Positions 44,920 through 53,262 of a stretch of DNA of 64,000 nucleotides are shown here, piece by piece (position 1 is the first letter of the stretch; every line of letters starts with the position of its first letter). The position numbers and the translations under genes were made by a program. The notes beneath the pieces were generated by a model, which was not told the origin of the DNA, ran no database searches, and worked only from the letters and a program-made list of their open reading frames with translations. Source of the stretch: Pseudobutyrivibrio ruminis (GTDB taxonomy: Bacteria > Bacillota > Clostridia > Lachnospirales > Lachnospiraceae); the NCBI GenBank assembly GCA_015057315.1, contig SVER01000012.1:1-64000 (forward strand), read 5' to 3'.

Positions 44920-44948
44920 TCATTGTTTGTTTTTGCTTCTAATAAAAA
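44781..44948 (-). pseudogene. Open-frame remnant after the truncated SH3 gene
   Basis: In the +1 frame of the 223-residue gene, a 55-codon open stretch runs past that gene's stop and encodes NNDNIAAIDAENVIQKQL and EKGYFDFSNYDGFKAEDELV before a TAA in the terminator loop. The composition looks protein-like, but there is no upstream start codon and ribosome binding site; the first Met is in the middle. It may be the 3' end of a decayed gene or of a longer original protein. Confidence 0.3.
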
Positions 44949-45543
44949 CTATTCCACTTATAATAAAGATTATAACTACAACCAAAAGCATCACCCACAT
45001 CAATGGTGGAACAAGCGGACTTATATATTCAACTTCAAGTACTTGCTCACATTTTTCACATGAAACTGTCTGTATTCCCACGCTAAAAATTGTAGGCTCT
45101 TTAGTTACTATCATTTCACCTGGCACATGCCCTGTTGCAGCTAGAATTTCCTTTTTATTAAGTTCTGAAAGATAATTAAAATATTGTATATAGCCATCTT
45201 TTGTACAATGTGGTTCAACTATCCCAGTTTTCTCCCAAGCTTCATCATATTCTTCTTTTGGAACAATATTATCTTTATTCTTATAGAGCAAGTAACCATC
45301 TACTATAGAACCATCTCCTTTTGTATAATCGAAACGGTAAAATCCATTAGATGAATTACCAGTAACAGACACCTCTGTTCCTCTGGGAATACTGTCAATT
45401 TCTTTCCTATCATATTCATATGTTGAGTAAACAACTTTTTCGGTAATAACTACGTAATTACCTGTAAATGATTCATCTAAAGTAATTGATGGTTTTGCGC
45501 TACTTGTGTTAAGCTTCGAATTATAATTATTTGAATATCCCAT
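44920..45543 (-). CDS. Truncated paralogue of the SH3 membrane protein
   Basis: About 207 residues, similar to the 321-residue neighbour from the SH3 domain onward (ITLDESFTGNYVVITEKVVYSTY, RGTEVSVTGNSSNGFYRFDY, VEPHCTKDGYIQYFNYLSEL, ATGHVPGEMIVTKEPT). The N-terminal membrane helix and W-rich region are missing. The track start lies in the hflC terminator hairpin; the next start is MGYSNNY at 45543, with no ribosome binding site. It keeps the C-terminal anchor (MWVMLLVVVIIFIISGIVFI) but has no signal for export, so it may be a non-functional duplicate. Confidence 0.6.
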   Translation of the reverse strand: MGYSNNYNSKLNTSSAKPSITLDESFTGNYVVITEKVVYSTYEYDRKEIDSIPRGTEVSVTGNSSNGFYRFDYTKGDGSIVDGYLLYKNKDNIVPKEEYDEAWEKTGIVEPHCTKDGYIQYFNYLSELNKKEILAATGHVPGEMIVTKEPTIFSVGIQTVSCEKCEQVLEVEYISPLVPPLMWVMLLVVVIIFIISGIVFIRSKNKQ

Positions 45544-45567
45544 AATGTATTGTCGTTTTTCTTGTAA

Positions 45568-45596
45568 AGGGATTGCACTTATGCACAGCAATCCCT
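45568..45596 (-). terminator. Terminator of hflC
   Basis: Nine-bp stem AGGGATTGC/GCAATCCCT with an 11-base loop just past the hflC stop. The U-run (TTTACAAG) is weak. Confidence 0.65.
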
Positions 45597-45609
45597 ATCA
45601 CATCATTAT

Positions 45610-46473
45610 TTAGAATAAAGAGCCATTAAGAATTCTTCCGAGCTCTGAGTTTTGGTCAAGGATAATCACATTGTCATCCCCTACCAATGAATCCAAAGAA
45701 TCAAGACTTCTAACGAAGTTGTAAAAGCTTGCTTTGGCAGGGTCGTTGTAGGCTTCTGAAAGTATACGCATGTATTCAGATTCTCCTTCACCCTCTAGCA
45801 CATCTGCCTGCTTTTTAGCCTCAGCAACAGTAACAGTCACCTGCTTATCAGTCTCGTTCTTAATCTTCTGAGCATCTGCATCACCCTGGGCTTTGTAGCC
45901 TGCAGCGATATTATTTCTCTCTGAAATCATACGCTCATAAACAGCGTTCTTATTATCCTCAGGAAGATCTAGAGCCTTAATTTCAGCCTTTCCGATTGTA
46001 ATGCCATACTGTGATATATCTGAATTTGATTCCTCTGTAATCTTTTTAGTAAGGGCACTTCCTCTTGAGGCGATAATCTCATCCTGAGTCATTGATGATA
46101 TAGTCTTTTTGGTTGCATTATATACAGCCGCCTCGATACGCTCATCAGCCCTGCCCTGAACAGCATTAAGTGTCTGGTAATACTTAACCGGATCTGAAAC
46201 ATACCATGTAACATAGTTATCTGCAATCATAGATTTCTTATCGGAAGTAATAACATCCGATGTAGGTATATCGTAAAGGATGTTTGCAGTATAAATTGAT
46301 TTGGTAGACTGTATGAAAGGTACCTTAAAATGAAGCCCTGGCTTATCCTCCACATACTGAACCTTTCCAAATTGGGAAATTAGAATAGCTTCATCCTCGC
46401 TAACGCTATAGGTTGATGAGCCAAGTATAATAAGTGCTGCAATAACAAGCACTACAGGTATAATCTTTTTCAT
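45610..46473 (-). CDS. hflC: HflC-like SPFH membrane protein
   Basis: The 287-residue protein has an N-terminal membrane helix (KIIPVVLVIAALIILGSSTYSV) and a band-7/SPFH domain (EDEAILISQFGKVQYVEDKPGLHFKVPFIQ). A coiled-coil tail with AEAKKQADVLEGEGESEYMRILSEAY is typical of HflC. In E. coli HflK and HflC form the cage around the FtsH protease. It lies immediately downstream of hflK with no spacer. Confidence 0.9.
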   Translation of the reverse strand: MKKIIPVVLVIAALIILGSSTYSVSEDEAILISQFGKVQYVEDKPGLHFKVPFIQSTKSIYTANILYDIPTSDVITSDKKSMIADNYVTWYVSDPVKYYQTLNAVQGRADERIEAAVYNATKKTISSMTQDEIIASRGSALTKKITEESNSDISQYGITIGKAEIKALDLPEDNKNAVYERMISERNNIAAGYKAQGDADAQKIKNETDKQVTVTVAEAKKQADVLEGEGESEYMRILSEAYNDPAKASFYNFVRSLDSLDSLVGDDNVIILDQNSELGRILNGSLF

Positions 46474-47442
46474 TTATTCTCCCTCCGTCTCATCAGAAAT
46501 AGCTGCATTCTTAGCAGATGTCCCGTCGTTAAGAATAATCTTTGACTGACCATCAGTAATTATTACGCGAGTGTTAGGTAAAATTTCTTCTACCTTTTCA
46601 AAGAACATTCGCTTCTTAGTAATCTCAGGATACATTGAATACTGCTCATACATCTTGTTAAACTTTGAAGCCTCACCTGTTGCTTCTGCGATTCTTGCAT
46701 CCTTAGCTGCTGTTGCATTTTGAACAATCTTATCAGCCTTTGCCTCTGCCTTTGGAATCTGCTCGTTCTTGTACTGCAGGGCATTGTTCTTAGCAGTATC
46801 AGCACCCTGCTTAGCAGTTTCTACCGCCTTAAATGCAGCAATAATATCTTCAGTAGGAGGTTCAGAATCCTGGATAGTAATATTCTGAACAGAAAGTCCT
46901 ATCTTAGTATCTTCTAGCGACTTAAGCATGGCTTCCTTAACTTCCTGCTCTATAAGCCCCTTGGCTGTAGTCATAGCCTCATCAACAGTGTAGTTAGATA
47001 CCACTGTTCTGATATTTGCAAGAGCTATATTTTCTAAGATTTCTTCAGGAGTCTGAGAATTATACAGATAGGCCACTGGATCAGAAACCTTATACTCCAT
47101 ATAAAAATCAATATTAAGCAGGTTGAAATCAGACGTAATCATAATGCCATCTTCTTCTGATGCAATATTCTGTCCATCCTTAACATAATATCCAATTCCT
47201 GTGCCATGTGTTGTTATATCCACAGTTTGAAGTGATTGCCATGGAGCCTTAAAATGCATTCCTGCCGTATCTACCCTAACAACCTTTCCAAACTGGGTAA
47301 CTACACCATTCTTTTGCTCCGAAATAAAATAAATTGAGCGAAATGCTATAATAGCAACAGCAATGACAAGCACAATTATTTTCCAATAACCCGACATATC
47401 CTTAATGCCGTCACTCACATTATCTTTAAATTTGTTTTTCAT
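46474..47442 (-). CDS. hflK: HflK-like SPFH membrane protein
   Basis: The 322-residue protein has a single membrane helix near residues 20-40 (WKIIVLVIAVAIIAF) and an SPFH domain (EQKNGVVTQFGKVVRVDTAGMHFKAPW). The tail is Ala/Lys-rich (KAEAKADKIVQNATAAKDARIAEATGEASKF). It is shorter than E. coli HflK because the Gly-rich N-terminus is missing. HflKC pairs are less common in Firmicutes than in proteobacteria; no ftsH is in this window. Confidence 0.88.
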   Translation of the reverse strand: MKNKFKDNVSDGIKDMSGYWKIIVLVIAVAIIAFRSIYFISEQKNGVVTQFGKVVRVDTAGMHFKAPWQSLQTVDITTHGTGIGYYVKDGQNIASEEDGIMITSDFNLLNIDFYMEYKVSDPVAYLYNSQTPEEILENIALANIRTVVSNYTVDEAMTTAKGLIEQEVKEAMLKSLEDTKIGLSVQNITIQDSEPPTEDIIAAFKAVETAKQGADTAKNNALQYKNEQIPKAEAKADKIVQNATAAKDARIAEATGEASKFNKMYEQYSMYPEITKKRMFFEKVEEILPNTRVIITDGQSKIILNDGTSAKNAAISDETEGE

Positions 47443-47504
47443 ACATACATCCTTTCCCTTAAAATAATAAAACTATTATAGCAAAACAGAATGCATAGTT
47501 CTAC

Positions 47505-47554
47505 TAAATAAAAACACAAAGCTGCCTATGTGTTACAAAACACTTAGGCAGCTT
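47505..47554 (-). terminator. Terminator of the EF-hand protein gene
   Basis: Long stem AAGCTGCCTA/TAGGCAGCTT with an inner GTGTT/AACAC pairing (47519-47554), followed on the minus strand by TTGTGTTTTTATTTAG. Confidence 0.88.
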
Positions 47555-47589
47555 ATAATTGATTTAATTGGCACTTTGATTATTTGTTA

Positions 47590-48780
47590 CTATAATGCTA
47601 AATCCACATGGGCTACGGTTCCGGCATCTCCTGTGCTTTCCTTCAGATAGATTCCTGTCTTTCTAAGGACAGCATCAGTATTTCCCATACCATCCTTAAA
47701 GCTAAATTCCGTATCCAGATTTCCAAGATAAATGGCGCCCACATCTGCTTCCTTAAGATTTAGCAGCTTATCGTTACCCTCCTCATCCTTGGTCCATACC
47801 TTTAGCTTATTAAAGATTACATCATTTTCGTCTATCCACCCGTTTTTGTCATCATCATACTCTGACAAATCCTTAAACCCATCTCCAGATTTCGTTCCAA
47901 ACAACTCAGAGCCGTCATTTATTTTGCCATCCTCGTTTTTATCCAGCGCCAAAAATCCACTTCCTTTTCCAGCAAAGCTTATTTCATCCTCATCACCATC
48001 AGAGTCTATGTCAAATTTGAATTTCTGGTCAGATATAGAGGTGGCATTCGTATCCATATTAATAACAAGAGGGTCTGTAAGAATCCTTGTGTAAGTCTCA
48101 TCCTTTAAGGTATCAATCCTTTGAACAAGGCTTCTTCCTAAGGTAAGCTCTACATCAAAGCTTAGGCTTCTTCCATCAGATGTCTGCACCTGACCTGTAC
48201 TTTTAAAGCTGGTGTTCTCATATTCCATGTGAGTTCCTGATGTGGCTGTAATCCTCTGCCACACCTGGGTACGGGACACTGATTCCATAGAAGAAAGATT
48301 TAGAGTCTTTTGTTGTGTTCCATTTAAGCTAAACTTCACCTCATCAGCTCCACAGCCTCCAAAGATTTTCTTTTGCCAATCATTAAAGCATTGCAGCCGT
48401 TCTCTTAACCTTTTGTCAGTAGGACTGGTCCTTCCATTTAACAAATCAAGAATCTTTTTCACAAGACTGATTTGCAAATCTTCCATGTCCCACTGGCTCA
48501 TACCAGCATTTGCTTCTCTAACCTGCTTGTCATGCTCTGCCATCTGGCTTAACATATTCTGCAGATTCTTTTGCTGCCGTTCCTTGGCAGCCTCTTTTTC
48601 ATTTTTTTGTAATTGTTCCAGTGATTCCTTGTAGGATTTTTCCCCTTCTTCAGACAGCTTAAGTATTGCACCAAGCGTATCCACATTCGCTCTCCGTTCA
48701 ATTGTAAGCTGTTCTACCTGGGTGTTTGAATAAGAATTGTGACTAGATGCCATGTTTACATGGCTGTTTTCAATCTTCAT
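47590..48780 (-). CDS. EF-hand calcium-binding protein of unknown function
   Basis: About 396 residues, starting MKIENSHVNM with AAAGGAG 8 bases upstream. The N-terminal third is helical (SLEQLQKNEKEAAKERQQKNLQNMLSQMAEHDKQ). The C-terminal half carries calcium loops: DIDSDGDEDE, LDKNEDGKINDGSELFG and YDDDKNGWIDEND, followed by a beta-rich end. There is no signal peptide. The family resembles clostridial proteins annotated only as EF-hand or hypothetical, sometimes near flagellar genes. The MKIENS... start without a signal suggests a non-classical export route or a cytoplasmic role. Confidence 0.7.
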   Translation of the reverse strand: MKIENSHVNMASSHNSYSNTQVEQLTIERRANVDTLGAILKLSEEGEKSYKESLEQLQKNEKEAAKERQQKNLQNMLSQMAEHDKQVREANAGMSQWDMEDLQISLVKKILDLLNGRTSPTDKRLRERLQCFNDWQKKIFGGCGADEVKFSLNGTQQKTLNLSSMESVSRTQVWQRITATSGTHMEYENTSFKSTGQVQTSDGRSLSFDVELTLGRSLVQRIDTLKDETYTRILTDPLVINMDTNATSISDQKFKFDIDSDGDEDEISFAGKGSGFLALDKNEDGKINDGSELFGTKSGDGFKDLSEYDDDKNGWIDENDVIFNKLKVWTKDEEGNDKLLNLKEADVGAIYLGNLDTEFSFKDGMGNTDAVLRKTGIYLKESTGDAGTVAHVDLAL

Positions 48781-48811
48781 AGCGGACTCCTTTCCACAAA
48801 TAAAGAATATA

Positions 48812-48881
48812 AAAAGTGCCAAACGCTTGAAGACCTCGCACGTCCCTATGCCTGGTCTTCAATATTTGTATCGGCACTTTT
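48812..48881 (-). terminator. Nested multi-stem hairpin before the EF-hand gene
   Basis: Outer stem AAAAGTGCC/GGCACTTTT, inner stem TTGAAGACC/GGTCTTCAA and a 3-bp GCA/TGC at the tip, followed on the minus strand by TATATTC. It lies between the 95-residue gene and the EF-hand gene and can act as terminator of the former or as a structured leader of the latter. Confidence 0.7.
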
Positions 48882-48920
48882 GATATCATTATTTATAGCT
48901 TTTAAAAATCAGCCATAATT

Positions 48921-49208
48921 TTATTTAGCTAATGAAGCTACTACTCTTTTAATCCAATCAAGCTCCCATTTGATTCTGACATTAAGAATCTCAAGTTGCT
49001 GATTAAATAAGTTATCAATTGTCTCTTCTTTTGAAGTCATAAGTTTCATAGCTTCACAGTTTTCATACATTTCATTGTACTGAGAAACCTTGTTATTAAA
49101 TTCATTTTTCAGCATAGAAGGTACCCCCTCCTGCTGATAAGCAGACTGCGCTTTTTCATGAACCAATGACATCTTATTATATAATTCTTCTAATTTAGAC
49201 TTATCCAT
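48921..49208 (-). CDS. Small helical protein, family not recognised
   Basis: The 95-residue protein is predicted all-helical (KLEELYNKMSLVHEKAQSAYQQEG, NEFNNKVSQYNEMYENCEAMKLM, QLEILNVRIKWELDWIKRVVASLAK) with no signal peptide. AAGGAT lies about 7 bases before the ATG. It follows the Nudix gene by 5 bases and is cotranscribed with it. I cannot suggest a function. Confidence 0.65.
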   Translation of the reverse strand: MDKSKLEELYNKMSLVHEKAQSAYQQEGVPSMLKNEFNNKVSQYNEMYENCEAMKLMTSKEETIDNLFNQQLEILNVRIKWELDWIKRVVASLAK

Positions 49209-49213
49209 AGTGT

Positions 49214-49672
49214 TTATCCTTCAATTATAGTATCTAGCAGATTATCCTCTTTGTCGTATATTAGCTTAAGGAAAAAATAATCCTCTCGTTCATTTAACAG
49301 CTTCAAGAAGGTTCTGTCCCCCTCCCAAAGATTTAGCTGCGGAACCTTATCAATATCAACCCAAGTTAATTCACCTTCGCTACATTCCTTTGTAAGTTCG
49401 CCTGAAAAATCATCACTTGTAAAAAGGATTGCATGCTCTGTTTCATTACCCATAACAAAGGTAATATAGCCTCTTGGACTTACCGTATTAAGGATTAATC
49501 CTGTTTCCTCAAACACTTCACGCTTTATACAATCTACAGAAGATTCACCCTCTTCCACATGTCCACCAACACCAATGTATTTTCCGGCATTAATGTCTTT
49601 TTCCTTCTTGGTGCGATGAAGCATGAGATATTTATTATCTTTAATTAAATAACAAAGTGTTGTAAGCGTCAT
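49214..49672 (-). CDS. Nudix hydrolase (MutT/8-oxo-dGTP type)
   Basis: A 152-residue protein with the Nudix box GGHVEEGESSVDCIKREVFEETGL intact, including the REVFEE metal ligands. The N-terminal TLTTLCYLIKDNKYLMLHRTKKEKDINAGKYIGVGG is typical of Firmicute 8-oxo-dGTP diphosphatases. The substrate is inferred. It lies 9 bases after the stop of the exported protein gene. Confidence 0.9.
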   Translation of the reverse strand: MTLTTLCYLIKDNKYLMLHRTKKEKDINAGKYIGVGGHVEEGESSVDCIKREVFEETGLILNTVSPRGYITFVMGNETEHAILFTSDDFSGELTKECSEGELTWVDIDKVPQLNLWEGDRTFLKLLNEREDYFFLKLIYDKEDNLLDTIIEG

Positions 49673-49681
49673 AATATTATC

Positions 49682-50755
49682 CTATTTTAAATAATTTAAA
49701 AGTTCCTTACAGCGTTCCATTGTCATTGTTGCATAGATATCATTGTAGTCAACAGTTGCCTGACTACCACCTAAATGCTCTGCGGTAGCTCTTTCAGCAC
49801 TAGCATCTCTATCCTTAAGCCACTGCCTTTGCTCCTCAAGAGCTTTGTTAAATGTAGCTTCATCTGTGTTGTACTTGATTATGCGCCAAATATAATTAAG
49901 GCACTCATCTGAAACTCTAATCTGATTTGATGTAGCATCAACCATATCTGCAGTAGTAGCAGCCTCTGAAAGTAGGCCTGCATAATAATCATAGCTCTCT
50001 TTATATGTATTATAAGTACTCTCAGCATCTTCCTTAGGAGTCATTCTAGTATAGCTTGTAATACCCTGATTTTCATTAACATTTACAAGCGCAAGATTTT
50101 CTAATGTATCCTGCTGATCTTGGTAAGGAATAAACAGCCAAGTCCTAACTTCCTCATCAATTTCTGAAACAGGCTTACCTGGCATATATATTTCTACCAC
50201 ATCAGCATTATTAAGTGCATAAGGAGTTAATGGAATATACTTAACACCATCCGCGATATATTCCTGATCGTCATTTAGAATCTTAATATCCTTCAAGTGC
50301 ATTTTATATGTATAATCATCTACCTTTTGAATGTTTTCAAAATGACCTTCATATTCGCAGTAATAACGTATTCCATCAGGATAGACTTCACCGGTATCAC
50401 CCATGTCTGAATCATGGTAATTGCCATGGAAACTACCATCCTTTTCTATATCAAAATCATCTGACCATCCACCTGCACCACTGGTAAATGAATAGCTATA
50501 TTTTGCTAAATCATCAAATGTAATTGTAGAATCATTCGCTTTAGTTGTTTCTGTAGTGTCATTCTCTGCCTTATTTGTGTCTGTTGTTTTGCCAACATCT
50601 TTTATATTATTTGTACTTGCCTCATCTACCGTAGCATCTGCCCCGCTTCTGTTTACCAAGAAATAAACACCACAGCCAGCCACAAGCACTAATGCAATCG
50701 CAATCAAAACAATACTTATTCTTCTTTGAGTCCTTTTCTTATGTCTTTTGTTCAT
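49682..50755 (-). CDS. Membrane-anchored exported protein of unknown function
   Basis: The 357-residue protein has a basic N-terminus and one membrane helix (RRISIVLIAIALVLVAGCGVYFLV), with a Cys that could also be lipidated. A Thr/Asn/Asp-rich linker (about 40-75) follows, and then a globular extracellular domain (SYSFTSGAGGWSDDFDIEKDGSFHGNYHDSDMGDTG; IRYYCEYEGHFENIQKVDDYTYKMHL). The pattern is shared by many unnamed clostridial surface proteins. The C-terminus is helical and may bind a partner (QRQWLKDRDASAERATAEHLGG). Function unknown. Confidence 0.75.
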   Translation of the reverse strand: MNKRHKKRTQRRISIVLIAIALVLVAGCGVYFLVNRSGADATVDEASTNNIKDVGKTTDTNKAENDTTETTKANDSTITFDDLAKYSYSFTSGAGGWSDDFDIEKDGSFHGNYHDSDMGDTGEVYPDGIRYYCEYEGHFENIQKVDDYTYKMHLKDIKILNDDQEYIADGVKYIPLTPYALNNADVVEIYMPGKPVSEIDEEVRTWLFIPYQDQQDTLENLALVNVNENQGITSYTRMTPKEDAESTYNTYKESYDYYAGLLSEAATTADMVDATSNQIRVSDECLNYIWRIIKYNTDEATFNKALEEQRQWLKDRDASAERATAEHLGGSQATVDYNDIYATMTMERCKELLNYLK

Positions 50756-50821
50756 TGTTATTCTCCTTCTGGTGTCATCAACACCGATTATTTATTTTAA
50801 TACAATAGTAATCCTTTTACC

Positions 50822-50850
50822 ATGACTTCTTGTGGGCTACTTAAGGAAAA
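50822..50850 (-). repeat. Second copy of one hairpin-array unit
   Basis: Twenty-nine bases here are identical, in opposite orientation, to 35042-35070 in the hairpin array (core CTTGTGGGCTACTTAAGG). The other arm is degraded (GCCAACAACGA instead of GCCCACAAGAA). A separate inverted repeat TACTATCT/AGATAGTA (50863-50896) follows, just past the comEC stop. Confidence 0.85.
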
Positions 50851-50903
50851 GCCAACAACGACTACTATCTATGCCATTTTTCCTCAACAGATAGTAAATT
50901 GTC

Positions 50904-53237
50904 TTACTCCGCCTCTATATATCCATCCACACCACCTACCCTCGCTCTCACGCGGCCAGAATTCATGGTGTAATAGACTTTGTCCGCCGCGGATGAAAGG
51001 CGTTCTACGGCCTCGGCGGATGGATGACCGTAGCGATTTTTCTTGGCGCAGCTGATTACAGCCACATCAGGGGATAGAACAGATAAAAACTCAGAGTCAG
51101 AGCTGTATTTGCTGCCGTGATGGCTAACCTTTAGTAAATCTACATGTCCAACTAAGCCACCAGCTGCAATGGCCTGTTCCTGTTCAGCTCCAATATCGCC
51201 ACCAAAAAATCCACTGTAATCAACCACACCATCCCAATCCCCATCATAGGACATGAGCAAGGACAATGACAAAGCGTTTATATCATCTGAATTTGCACCT
51301 TCCGATGGGTACACGCATTTAAACGAAAGATGCTTAGTTCCACATACATCCCCCTGCTTCATATAAAGCACATTAGTATTATTAGCATCTGCCAGGGCAA
51401 GCAATTCCAGCAAAGTTTCTCCCTTAGGTATCTCAGCAGATAGCACAATATTATCAATCCTATAGCCAGACTCTAAAAGCTCCAGCACACCAGAAACATG
51501 ATCTAAATCCATGTGGGATAAAAACCAATAATCAATATGCCCTGCTCCCTTGTATTTCAAAAATGGCAACAGGGTATACTTTCCAACAGCATCCGAGCTG
51601 GTGCTACCACCATCTATAAAAAATCTAGCTCCATCACCAGAGCTTATATAGATTCCATCCCCCTGTCCTACATCTATAATATCCACCTCAAAGCCTTGCT
51701 TTTCTGGTATGAGCCAAACAACAACACAAAGCAAAGAAAGAACAATGGTCTTAATAAGCATAGCTTTATATCCCTTTAGTATTTCCCTTGGATTATCCTG
51801 TGGCTTTTTGCCAAGCAATGTGTATTTTATAAATTTAACTACCTTGGAAAAATTCACTACTACCAAAAGCACCAAATAATAAACAGCAATCTGTAATAAT
51901 CCATGCTTTCCTATGATTACTTTTGAAAATGGAAGATCTAAAGTATGTGCAGCTATTACTTCATATAGGTAGATTATATAATGAGGCAAATATAATATGA
52001 TTTGTGCTGCCTCTATACTAATAAGCCCTGCGAAACCTCCAAACAAACCAAATGCCAAAAGAAATGGCATAAGCGGTAATACCAGTCCATTTAAAACAAT
52101 AGAATATAAAGGTGTTTCGTAATAAAAATAAGTCACAATAGGCAGCATAGCCACTGTGATACCAAATGAAAATATTATGCTAGAGGCAATCCACTCTCTA
52201 AACCTATCGAAAATAGGTGGCTTTTCATCATAGTTAAATCCATTATCGGAAATACGAAGTCTTTGCTTCCATTTACATATATTCTTATAGCTTTCACTTA
52301 TAGGCAGTGCAATAAAAAGAATCCCTATTATTGCCCCAAAGGAAAAAATAAAACTTGTATTTTTAATATAAAAAGGATTTTCAATTAATAGTAAATCCGC
52401 CATAACAGCAAGGGCTGTTCTTGAATCATAGGCTTCACCTAAAATATCAGCTAGGATATAAATCAAAAACATGCCTATTGCCCTAACAGAAGAAACACTT
52501 TCCCCAGTAAGCATGCCATACAATATTGCTATAAACCCAGCTAAGCAACCACTACCAAGAAAGCCTAAACCACGATTTCTTACAAATCTATAGAGTGCCA
52601 TACACACCACAGATACGTGCAATCCTGAGACTGCCAAAATATGTGCAATGCCAACCATCTGAAACAATTCTCTCAGTTGTATATCAAGCTCACTTTTATT
52701 ACCAATGCATACGCTGCCTAAAAATCCTGCCTCTTCACCACTAAGGCATTGATTGTATACACCTTGAATGTTCTTACTTAACCTATAGAGAATATCAAAT
52801 CCAGTGATTAATCCAGTATCAACTGCCTTTACAGCTACATTATCAAGCCTGAAATAATAGCCTAAAGAATTATAGTAGTCTCTTTCATCGAACCCACCTT
52901 CATTGGTAGCTCTTTTAAATAGACTTATATTTCCTTCAATATTTAATTTACTTTTGTTTGGAATTTTATCGGAATCTAATTTGAATATAAAAGAAGTATT
53001 TGTTAATGTGCCATTTTCACAGTTCACAGTAGCATCATTAACATAATAAATAGTTGAATCTTTTTTGATTTCCTTACGAACTATATTGCCTGTTGCCGTA
53101 ACACTAGCGCCTTCATAAAAATGCTCAGAAAATGCGTTAGTCTTAGTGTATGCCCCTATTAAATCCAAGGGGCCATACACACTAAAAGCAACAATAAAAA
53201 TATATATCAAGGAAATCATGCATAGCTTTCGCCGCAA
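50904..53237 (-). CDS. comEC: Competence protein ComEC/Rec2, DNA uptake channel
   Basis: The 777-residue protein moves single-stranded DNA across the membrane. It has an N-terminal OB-like DUF4131 region, a central multi-helix Competence domain (VGIAHILAVSGLHVSVVCMALY) and a C-terminal metallo-beta-lactamase domain (VDIIDVGQGDGIYI, SHMDLDHVSGVLELL, LLKVSHHGSKYSSDSEFL). The start is TTG 53237 with GGAGG 8 bases upstream. It is full length and uninterrupted. It follows comEA and a two-component system in the same direction. Confidence 0.95.
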   Translation of the reverse strand: MRRKLCMISLIYIFIVAFSVYGPLDLIGAYTKTNAFSEHFYEGASVTATGNIVRKEIKKDSTIYYVNDATVNCENGTLTNTSFIFKLDSDKIPNKSKLNIEGNISLFKRATNEGGFDERDYYNSLGYYFRLDNVAVKAVDTGLITGFDILYRLSKNIQGVYNQCLSGEEAGFLGSVCIGNKSELDIQLRELFQMVGIAHILAVSGLHVSVVCMALYRFVRNRGLGFLGSGCLAGFIAILYGMLTGESVSSVRAIGMFLIYILADILGEAYDSRTALAVMADLLLIENPFYIKNTSFIFSFGAIIGILFIALPISESYKNICKWKQRLRISDNGFNYDEKPPIFDRFREWIASSIIFSFGITVAMLPIVTYFYYETPLYSIVLNGLVLPLMPFLLAFGLFGGFAGLISIEAAQIILYLPHYIIYLYEVIAAHTLDLPFSKVIIGKHGLLQIAVYYLVLLVVVNFSKVVKFIKYTLLGKKPQDNPREILKGYKAMLIKTIVLSLLCVVVWLIPEKQGFEVDIIDVGQGDGIYISSGDGARFFIDGGSTSSDAVGKYTLLPFLKYKGAGHIDYWFLSHMDLDHVSGVLELLESGYRIDNIVLSAEIPKGETLLELLALADANNTNVLYMKQGDVCGTKHLSFKCVYPSEGANSDDINALSLSLLMSYDGDWDGVVDYSGFFGGDIGAEQEQAIAAGGLVGHVDLLKVSHHGSKYSSDSEFLSVLSPDVAVISCAKKNRYGHPSAEAVERLSSAADKVYYTMNSGRVRARVGGVDGYIEAE

Positions 53238-53262
53238 GTTATTTCCTCCATTTCTAGCCTAA

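Noticed and set aside
51537-51779. Plus-strand ORF inside comEC, with similar ones at 54309-54497 and 57020-57214
   Set aside because: They are frame shadows of comEC, the kinase and argD, without start sites.
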